The notes beneath the pieces are model-generated. The model searched no databases. It saw only the letters and a list, made by a program, of their open reading frames with translations, and had not been told where the DNA came from. Below, one piece after another: positions 7,901-13,081 of a stretch of 15,015 bases of DNA. Every line of letters begins with the position of its first letter. The stretch's first letter is position 1. Origin of the DNA: Candidatus Saccharimonadota bacterium (GTDB taxonomy: Bacteria; Patescibacteriota; Saccharimonadia; Saccharimonadales; UBA4665); contig JAQGGU010000092.1 in assembly GCA_028289265.1 (NCBI GenBank), forward strand, positions 1-15,015, read 5' to 3'. The translations under genes and the position numbers were made by a program.

Positions 7901-9798
7901 CCGGTGGTCCTCCTCAAGCGGAACGCGGGGAGATAATGTATGCCAAGATTAACGATTCCAATAACATTGTTAACGCTGTCACTGGAACCGCAAACGCTAC
8001 GGGAGATGTATGGCAAACCTCACCAAACAAGCTAGAACCTGTTCGTCGCCGAGGTTTCGCATTTGGCTACAATGGATATCTGTATTCACTAGCCGGCTAT
8101 AGCGGTTCGCTAAACCTGAACGACCTCTTGTATGCAAAGATAGATGTTAGTAATGGCAGCATTAGTCCCTTTACTACCTCGTTCGTTACAGTAAACCCCC
8201 GCTGGGACCTGAAGGCGATTGTGGCCAACGGTTATGTCTACGCTATCGGTGGATGTAGCTCAGGTGCGGCGCCGAGTTGCGATACTATGACCGGAGCCGT
8301 ACAAACCTTCCAGCTATATAACAACTATAGTGGCTCGCCAGCTGGTTACTCTGCGACGAACACCTTCGGCCAGGACCGCATAGGTGGTAGCGCAACAGTG
8401 CTTAATGGGTATATATATTATGCCGGAGGTTGTACGACAACGGCTTGTACCACTACGACTAATAATGTCTACTACGCGCCGTTAAACCCCGATGGAACGA
8501 TCGGCGCGTGGACGGCTTCACCCAACAGCCTGCCAACTACACTGGCGTGGGGTAAGCTGGTTGCGGCCGCGGGGACACTCTATTATGTCGGCGGCCAGAC
8601 TGGCGCAGCTACTACGACTGCCGTGGCGACCGTCTATTATAGTACGCCAAGCAGTGGAGTTCCGGCCGCATGGGTGGCCGCATCGAATGGTTTACCATCT
8701 CAGCGTACTGAAATCGGAGCTGCCGTGTGGAACGATCGCATCTATGTCACAGGCGGAGTTAATAATGCCGCGACGCCTGCACGTCAAAATACTGTGTATG
8801 CCAGTCCTCAGCTTACGCCAGGCACGAATAGTATTACTTCCGCATGGGTATCGACAAATGGTTTCAATGTGGCCCGCAGCGCACAAGTAACGATAGCGTA
8901 CGCCAACAACCTGTACATATTTGGCGGCTGGGACGGCACAAACTACTTTAATGATGTCCAGTTTACGCAGATAAATAGCGACGGTACCGTCGATGCCGGC
9001 TGGCACTATACTACCAGTTTGCCGCAGCGAATCATGGGGGGTGACGGCTTTGCGGCCAACGGCTATATGTATATATTTGGTGGTCGGTCGGCCGCTGCAG
9101 CTGCCACGACATGTACGAATAACACATACATTACACCGATAAGCGCGAACACGACGATAGTGACTGGCAACAATCCTACAGGTATAGGTGAGTGGTCACA
9201 AACAAACGTCGAGTATGCCGAGGGGCGTTATGGTGTCGCTGCGGCATATGACCAAGGGAAGGCGTATGTGCTTGGTGGTGGGTGTACAGCACCAGTAGCA
9301 GCTGCTAATAGGGGGTTCCTCACGGCTTTGCAAGCCCAACCTCAAGTAGCAAAGTATTCACGCATGATCGATACTGACACCGATGTGTTCCCGACGAAGT
9401 GGCTTATGAACGGTCTCGATAACTCCATCGGAGCCCGCTGGCAATTGAAATATCGCAGCATGACCAACCCGCTCAATACCGACCCTGCGACCATGTGTGC
9501 TTCGGCGGCTATGTCTACCTGGGGGCAGGAAACTAACTATGGTACAGTCAACTTAGGTACGCCCGACAACTACATTCCTAAAGACGGGGCGGGTACTAAT
9601 ACCAACTGTGCCCGCTACTTCTATCTCAGTGTATCCATCGATAGCTCGCAGGCTTTCGGTTACCCGGAAGATGTGGAGCGTGGCCCAACTATCAATGACA
9701 TTTCACTGTTCTTTACCTCCGACCCGAGCAGGCGCCTCCGCCATGGCAAGACCTTCACCGGAGGTCTGCTCCAGCCCCTCGACACCCCGTTCCCATAA
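4954..9798 (+). CDS. Giant kelch-repeat surface protein with RHS-like N-terminal domain
   Basis: The product has 1614 aa. A basic cytoplasmic start (1-37) and one hydrophobic segment (about 38-60) form an anchor or long signal. Residues about 65-305 form a domain with 'VKEDILLSEY', 'LGLEAGLEARLEKNGSIGIYG', 'FSIPAPVVVETD' and 'YPLSIDPSV', the pattern of the domain preceding RHS/YD-type surface proteins. Residues about 350-1450 hold 18 kelch-like units of the form 'hydrophobic-YNGxLYVxGG', followed by a variable loop and 'DGSIxxW', which predict one or more beta-propellers. The remainder (about 1465-1614) is a beta domain with 'GARWQLKYRS' and a tail with RLRHGKTFTGG. Of its 24 cysteines none lies before residue 400, and many sit as pairs right after the blade GG. 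ATG 4954 (or ATG 4960, two codons on) follows the previous stop by 5 bp, with only weak Shine-Dalgarno. It is probably cotranscribed and assembled with the fibre protein. Binding to a host or neighbouring-cell ligand is plausible but unproven. Confidence 0.85.
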   Translation: MYMQRKIIQFKKIVGSLRQKLVSSSLARDFRTSKLRRAYAMMFFVLFAVSTLTAALQPFISQEPYRLDVKARNVLPESNPKLAEVLKYDAKKASFEYNEGYTGRSNPESDMDSSASPRFSASFSVDPTKGVVVNDPLSEVNVTMKPKFGLGQGKQEGNQVLYPLIGVKGYLVYTARVSSVKEDILLSEYSKDSLSYEYELGLEAGLEARLEKNGSIGIYGTDLPLMGGVSTGTDKDKELLDKARKNAKKTKLMFSIPAPVVVETDKSVSQVKAHFELDGNKVTLVAENLKGASYPLSIDPSVYIETAQKLMRGNSETNIDFDVSNELIQKGKLSGGRFDNWTNTMVLPASRWGHTTAVAGGYIYVVGGMDSSNTRSGAVYWAKFNETTGAIEAPNPGNGACANWCTNAAYNLPVALNAHAMVAYNGFLYVLGGESAAGRVNTVYVAKIGANGEPSLWHPTDTDSNNWQYWNSSTLSNERSYASAVAYNNRLYLTGGRTNAAAGGVNTVEMADITPTGMLGGWTTSGMSNIPSVRHMHNALVYNDRLYVLGGNSGGVVQSSVQYIRIANDGSLAGSWVTTTPMGSPRLSQGGNFATIWGGYIYVAGGCSAVAGAGDYCSVTGLSNARDIQIASINADGSIADWNNIIGISSPRMGYGFVAWRQNIYGIGGCTAQNETTGICTTAAQLTNIGDINPDGDVSTVNNSEPANASSTTCVGANPTNCDLPDAGDNAGLSGRMSMGVVINNGFIYVIGGCVDVTQTTTPECSSGLQMSGNISYATLAVDGTIVRATCTSPNVYGTNTVGGVTTAGTWCVDSTNRVNGTTGVGAMATAVFNNVMYTIGGFDGDTEVGSVFRVGLNDNGSLTGAWTATTFATAALGTARAYSYAFTRANPSSAGTNPGNLYVIGGCYNANTTSGIGCTNYETTVYKCNITTAAAIAGCTTTGQQQLDAQPAQAGAQGLGLMAGVVYANYIYLVGGSSVTVTGGPPQAERGEIMYAKINDSNNIVNAVTGTANATGDVWQTSPNKLEPVRRRGFAFGYNGYLYSLAGYSGSLNLNDLLYAKIDVSNGSISPFTTSFVTVNPRWDLKAIVANGYVYAIGGCSSGAAPSCDTMTGAVQTFQLYNNYSGSPAGYSATNTFGQDRIGGSATVLNGYIYYAGGCTTTACTTTTNNVYYAPLNPDGTIGAWTASPNSLPTTLAWGKLVAAAGTLYYVGGQTGAATTTAVATVYYSTPSSGVPAAWVAASNGLPSQRTEIGAAVWNDRIYVTGGVNNAATPARQNTVYASPQLTPGTNSITSAWVSTNGFNVARSAQVTIAYANNLYIFGGWDGTNYFNDVQFTQINSDGTVDAGWHYTTSLPQRIMGGDGFAANGYMYIFGGRSAAAAATTCTNNTYITPISANTTIVTGNNPTGIGEWSQTNVEYAEGRYGVAAAYDQGKAYVLGGGCTAPVAAANRGFLTALQAQPQVAKYSRMIDTDTDVFPTKWLMNGLDNSIGARWQLKYRSMTNPLNTDPATMCASAAMSTWGQETNYGTVNLGTPDNYIPKDGAGTNTNCARYFYLSVSIDSSQAFGYPEDVERGPTINDISLFFTSDPSRRLRHGKTFTGGLLQPLDTPFP
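6001..9303 (+). repeat. Array of 18 kelch-like protein repeats inside the giant surface gene
   Basis: Counted by the diagnostic Gly-Gly (Ala-Gly in unit 11), units lie at residues 367, 432, 495, 550, 605, 668, 752, 841, 906, 976, 1047, 1099, 1158, 1213, 1267, 1324, 1376 and 1441. Spacing is 52-71 residues except two long steps of 84 and 89 around units 6 to 8, where inserts rich in Thr, Asn and paired Cys occur. The repeats are diverged at DNA level and no exact tandem repeat is visible, so this is an old protein-level array. Eighteen units could fold as three six-bladed propellers, or as other combinations. Confidence 0.8.
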
Positions 9799-9815
9799 CG
9801 CCGTTACCTTGTATA

Positions 9816-9820
9816 GAGGG
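9816..9820 (+). promoter_or_regulatory. Shine-Dalgarno-like GAGGG deciding the start at 9829
   Basis: GAGGG ends 8 nt before ATG 9829, which is good spacing and favours that start. The competing ATG 9847 has a weaker GGAAG (9839-9843) only 3 nt upstream. Its product would start MAEGKKR, similar to the MAKSKK start chosen for the next gene, so the choice is not final. Confidence 0.4.
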
Positions 9821-9828
9821 CGACGCTT

Positions 9829-10602
9829 ATGCTAAGCTGGAAGTATATGGCGGAGGGTAAAAAGCGGACAGCCGTAAAAGCACGTAAGGCGAGTACACAA
9901 GCTTCTAAAGGCGCGCGCAGGCGTCAGCGCACCGGAAGCGCTGTTCCGCGTCGCAATGAAACCAAGGCTTATGGTAGCCGTACAATTACCAAGACCTCTG
10001 GGCAGGGTTTATCTATCACTATTCAGGTACCACCTCTTCGCCGCCCAAAGGGTGGCGCGATTGACAAGAAGGCTACTGCTACAATCTCTCTCAAACAGCG
10101 TCTTTTGCGTCCTATCATGCTGGCACCAATACTAGCGATCGTGGCGGTGATAGGTATTGTCGGTATCCCCGGTAAGGATGCAAATAAGCAACCCGACATC
10201 AAAGCGGCGGCCACCGAAAGAACCAAACCGGACTTCCAGCCTCTAGTGCCGTCCGCCGAGAAGGCCAGCGCCACCCGATATGACGGCAAGCGCAATATGG
10301 TTACCTACACGACAACTTTTAGCGGTATACGTATCACGGTGAGTCAGCAAGGGTTGCCGGATAGTTTCAAGAAGGATCCTGCGGCAATGCTCAAGGCTGC
10401 TGATAGTATTAAGGCTAATCAGCGCATAGAAACAGATCGTGGCGCATTATCCATCGCTACCAATGAGGGTGGCGACCAGATGGCCGTATTTGCCGATGAG
10501 CACGTCCTGCTATTTATCCATGCTGCCACAAAGCTCGACGATGTATCATGGAAATCATTTATTGAGCTCCTTGACGCGAAATCATGGGAGGATTTGATCT
10601 AA
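9829..10602 (+). CDS. Bitopic membrane protein with polybasic N-terminus and conserved-looking CPR outer domain
   Basis: The product has 257 aa (251 if ATG 9847 is used). Residues 1 to about 90 are cytoplasmic by the positive-inside rule, disordered and rich in Lys, Arg, Ala and Ser. A single transmembrane helix spans about 93-114. An outer domain (about 130-257) carries 'YTTTFSGIRITVSQQGLPDSFKK', 'ALSIATNEGGDQMAVFADEHVLLFI' and 'WKSFIELL'. The 'ITVSQQxLPxxF' motif resembles hypothetical proteins I associate with Saccharibacteria; this is recollection, not a search. No enzyme motif is evident. It begins 30 bp after the kelch gene and ends 8 bp before the next bitopic protein, which has the same layout, so the two may act together as an envelope complex. 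Function unknown. Confidence 0.75.
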   Translation: MLSWKYMAEGKKRTAVKARKASTQASKGARRRQRTGSAVPRRNETKAYGSRTITKTSGQGLSITIQVPPLRRPKGGAIDKKATATISLKQRLLRPIMLAPILAIVAVIGIVGIPGKDANKQPDIKAAATERTKPDFQPLVPSAEKASATRYDGKRNMVTYTTTFSGIRITVSQQGLPDSFKKDPAAMLKAADSIKANQRIETDRGALSIATNEGGDQMAVFADEHVLLFIHAATKLDDVSWKSFIELLDAKSWEDLI

Positions 10603-10610
10603 AAATAATT

Positions 10611-11684
10611 ATGGCGAAATCAAAGAAAACACCAGTACGGAAATCAACAACCCGACCTAAGAATAAGACGGCGCATAAGCCGAAGGGAAGCGGTATCGCT
10701 AAAAAAGTTGCGGCTGCTACGCCCAAGCTGGCCAAGCCAAATCTTCAGCCTGCCAGGATTATTAGAAGGCCGGATCATCCGCCGTTAGAGGAGTCTAACC
10801 ATAATGTTCCGGTGTCCCCGCTAGAAGCGCCAAATAATTCTCAGACCCACGTCGAAGAGGCGCCAGCAAAGGAGCAAACAACTAAAGTTGCTATGCCCGT
10901 GGAACCGGTAGTTGAAGAAGTTCCTAAAAAAGAGGCAGAACCACCTAAGGAGTCTAATAAACCGGCTGAAACCCAACTGGCGGAGGATAAAATTATTTCT
11001 GCCGAACCACTTGAGTCCTCAATTAGTTCTGCCGAAAATCCCTCCCAGGCAAATTCTATTCAGCGGCCACATTCAGTGAAGAAACTGCGCCGCCGATTGG
11101 CGCGACGAGTGCTTGTCGCCGTTTCCATACTAGTCCTGCTCGGTGTAAGCGGGGTAGTTATCTTCCACCGCTCATCACCTAATCAAGATGAGGCCACTAG
11201 ACAGTTGGTCGCCGAGGTGAGCAAGCGGGTAGTAGTACCGAGCGATGAGACTCCCACCGTCACTACGGTGGTTGATGAGACTCAGATCAGCCAGGATTTT
11301 TTGAGAGGTACTAAAAAGGGTGACAAAGTGTTGCTCTATTTCCAGGCTGGACGGGCAGTGGTCTACCGGCCAACTTCAGACCAGGTAGTCAACATGGGTC
11401 CTATTGAGACGCCGAAGCCACGCGTGTTTCTTCGTAGCGGATCCTCTGCCGACAAAGTTACTGCCATGGCGGACAAACTTAGCAAGTCGCCGGATTTCTT
11501 GCTTGTCTCGCGTGACGCTTCCCCGAAACCGTCTTATGAAAAAACCACTGTCATCGACGTTACCGGCGTACGCCCTGACGTCGCTGCAAAGCTAGCGACA
11601 TATCTTGGCGCTACCGTCGGCACCCTCCCTGATGGCGAGAGTAAACCTGACGCCGATTTACTGGTAATCGTAGGCCGTGATTAG
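10611..11684 (+). CDS. Bitopic membrane protein with basic/Pro-rich N-terminus and LytR_C-like C-terminus
   Basis: The product has 357 aa from ATG 10611. An in-frame ATG at 10584 would add nine residues (MGGFDLKII), overlap the previous gene by 19 bp and lacks a ribosome-binding site. The MAKSKK start mirrors the neighbour's MAEGKK, so 10611 is preferred. Residues 1 to about 155 are disordered: first Lys-rich, then Glu/Pro-rich with 'EEVPKKEAEPPKE'. A transmembrane helix lies at about 164-186. The outer part has a region (about 212-266) with 'PTVTTVVDETQISQDF' and 'KKGDKVLLYFQAGRAVVYRP', a pattern I recall from CPR envelope proteins. The end, 'TTVIDVTGVRPDVAAKLATY' to 'DADLLVIVGRD', fits the LytR_C domain found at the end of some LytR-CpsA-Psr proteins. 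The phosphotransferase domain of that family is absent, so this is not such an enzyme. Role in the envelope inferred. Confidence 0.75.
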   Translation: MAKSKKTPVRKSTTRPKNKTAHKPKGSGIAKKVAAATPKLAKPNLQPARIIRRPDHPPLEESNHNVPVSPLEAPNNSQTHVEEAPAKEQTTKVAMPVEPVVEEVPKKEAEPPKESNKPAETQLAEDKIISAEPLESSISSAENPSQANSIQRPHSVKKLRRRLARRVLVAVSILVLLGVSGVVIFHRSSPNQDEATRQLVAEVSKRVVVPSDETPTVTTVVDETQISQDFLRGTKKGDKVLLYFQAGRAVVYRPTSDQVVNMGPIETPKPRVFLRSGSSADKVTAMADKLSKSPDFLLVSRDASPKPSYEKTTVIDVTGVRPDVAAKLATYLGATVGTLPDGESKPDADLLVIVGRD

Positions 11685-11703
11685 ACAGGCCAATAATCTA
11701 ATC
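11679..11703. repeat. 7-bp inverted repeat across the stop codon and upstream of the ATPase promoter
   Basis: GATTAGA (11679-11685) and TCTAATC (11697-11703) are perfect inverted copies separated by 11 bp. The left arm contains the upstream gene's TAG stop. The pair occupies the space where a -35 element for the next promoter would lie. AT-rich arms and the lack of a T-tract argue against a terminator; an operator is possible. Confidence 0.35.
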
Positions 11704-11709
11704 CGCATA

Positions 11710-11718
11710 TGGTAAAAT
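11710..11718 (+). promoter_or_regulatory. Extended -10 element immediately before the FtsA/PilM-like gene
   Basis: TGGTAAAAT reads as TGn plus TAAAAT, five of six matches to TATAAT. No -35 is recognisable 16-18 bp upstream, which extended -10 promoters can tolerate. Transcription from it would start about 7 bp downstream, near 11725, i.e. at or next to the A of ATG 11726, giving a leaderless or nearly leaderless mRNA. The only Shine-Dalgarno-like sequence (TAAGG, 11718-11722) is 3 nt from the ATG, too close to work normally. Confidence 0.45.
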
Positions 11719-11725
11719 AAGGCAT

Positions 11726-13075
11726 ATGCTTGATCTCCAAAAGTTGAAGGGTCTTAGCGCTACCGTCGCCCAAAAAGCCAAAGAGGGCGCCCAGAAGGCG
11801 TCATCCAGGGTCAAAGAAAAGGCTGCGAACACCGACAGTTCCGGTGACCAGTACATCGTAGCGCTCGATATTGGTACGGAGTACGTGAAGGCGCTTATCG
11901 GCCGAGTCGATTCCGATGGTACTCGAATGGAAGTCATCGGCGTTGGCCGTGAAAAACAGGCACTGACAGATATGCAAGCTGGTGCAATCGCAGACATACC
12001 AAGTGTTGTCCAGAATTGTGACAGGGCGCTCAGTACTGCTGAGAGCCAGGCCGGGGTCAGTGTGCGCAGTGCCGTCATTGGTATCGCTGGTGAGCTGGTC
12101 AAAGGAACAACTACTACTGTTAAAATAACGCGCAAGCAGTCAGATAAACCTCTGGATACAGCTGAAATGGAAAAAATTATCCGCCTCGTGCAGGATAGGG
12201 CCGGCCTGCGCGCCCGCAAGCAGCTTGCTTGGGAGCTTGGTGGTAAAGAACTTGAGATACGGCTGGTTAACAGCGCATTAGTGAGCATCGAGATCGACGG
12301 CTATCCTGTCACAAACCCTATAGGCTTCCAGGGGCGTGATGTCGTCGTTCAGTTGTACACTGCCTACGCCCCGTTGATCCACATCGGTGCTCTTGAGCGT
12401 ACCGCCCAGGAGCTCGATCTTGATCTGCTGGCTGTCGCTGCAGAGCCTTTTGCTGTCGCCCGGTCAGTTATCGGTGATACCAACAATTCAGCGTTCAGCG
12501 CTATCCTTATGGATGTCGGTGGCGGTACAACAGATATCGCCGTAATCAATGACGGCGGCGTCCAAGGTACGAAGATGTTTGGTATTGGCGGCCGCGCGTA
12601 CACCCGGGGCGTAGAGCGTGACCTTGGTATCGAGTATGACCTCGCTGAAAAGCTTAAAGTCAGTCTGGCGCACAACACCGTGCCGGCACTGCAGGCTAAG
12701 CAAGTAAACGCCGCGCTCCAGAAGACCCTTGGAGTATGGACAAGCGGCGTAGGGCTGGCGCTCGGCGAATTCCCGCAGCTCGACCACTTACCGCATCGTA
12801 TCCTTCTCTGTGGCGGCGGCAGTAGCCTTGATATGCTCATGTATAGTTTGCAGCAAACAAACTGGTACAGCGGCCTGCCATTTACTCGCAAGCCAATAGT
12901 CCAGCACATCAAGCCAGGCCAGGTGGTTGGTATTACCGACACCACCGGACAAGTGAGCGATCACACGTTCATTACCGCAATGGGACTACTCAGAGTGGGG
13001 CTCGATACGCTACACTATGCAGGGACATCAGGCGGCTCGATTAAAGAAAAACTGGACAAACTACTACAAACTTAA
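11726..13075 (+). CDS. FtsA/PilM-family actin-like ATPase
   Basis: The product has 449 aa. The actin/Hsp70-fold motifs are present in order: phosphate 1 'ALDIGTEYVKALIG' (46-59), a 1C/SHS2-type insertion (about 80-190), phosphate 2 'LMDVGGGTTDIAV' (261-273) and the adenosine motif 'ILLCGGGSSL' (359-368). FtsA links FtsZ to the membrane in division; PilM is the cytoplasmic actin-like part of type IV pilus machines. Length, DVGGGTTDIAV and a short C-terminal amphipathic segment (438-449: Ile439, Leu443, Leu446, Leu447 on one face) favour FtsA, whose C-terminal helix binds membrane. Neither ftsZ nor pilN/pilO is adjacent, so the assignment stays open. An unusual 40-residue Lys/Ala-rich N-terminal extension precedes the ATPase core. 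The next gene starts 6 bp after the stop and encodes a membrane protein that could be its partner. An extended -10 element lies just upstream. Confidence 0.85.
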   Translation: MLDLQKLKGLSATVAQKAKEGAQKASSRVKEKAANTDSSGDQYIVALDIGTEYVKALIGRVDSDGTRMEVIGVGREKQALTDMQAGAIADIPSVVQNCDRALSTAESQAGVSVRSAVIGIAGELVKGTTTTVKITRKQSDKPLDTAEMEKIIRLVQDRAGLRARKQLAWELGGKELEIRLVNSALVSIEIDGYPVTNPIGFQGRDVVVQLYTAYAPLIHIGALERTAQELDLDLLAVAAEPFAVARSVIGDTNNSAFSAILMDVGGGTTDIAVINDGGVQGTKMFGIGGRAYTRGVERDLGIEYDLAEKLKVSLAHNTVPALQAKQVNAALQKTLGVWTSGVGLALGEFPQLDHLPHRILLCGGGSSLDMLMYSLQQTNWYSGLPFTRKPIVQHIKPGQVVGITDTTGQVSDHTFITAMGLLRVGLDTLHYAGTSGGSIKEKLDKLLQT

Positions 13076-13081
13076 AATATT

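Noticed and set aside
9421..9465. WQL in 'GARWQLKYRS' of the kelch protein as a WxL-domain motif that would partner the DUF916 proteins
   Set aside because: A WxL domain needs two spaced motifs in a fold of about 160 residues. Only one chance W-x-L is present, in a different beta domain.
9804..9833. Promoter TTACCT-18-TATGCT before the first bitopic gene
   Set aside because: The -35 match is weak and the -10 would overlap ATG 9829. It is only viable if the start is ATG 9847, so I did not annotate it.
10584..10610. Nine-codon longer start for the LytR_C-like protein
   Set aside because: It overlaps the upstream gene by 19 bp, lacks a ribosome-binding site, and the downstream MAKSKK start matches its neighbour's style.
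11679..11703. Rho-independent terminator after the LytR_C-like gene
   Set aside because: The stem is AT-rich, only 7 bp, overlaps the stop codon and has no T-tract after it.
11725..11736. TATGCTTGATCT as a second copy of the promoter sequence TATGCTTAATCT at 2003
   Set aside because: Eleven of twelve bases match, but here it contains the start codon, and no -35 lies at proper spacing.
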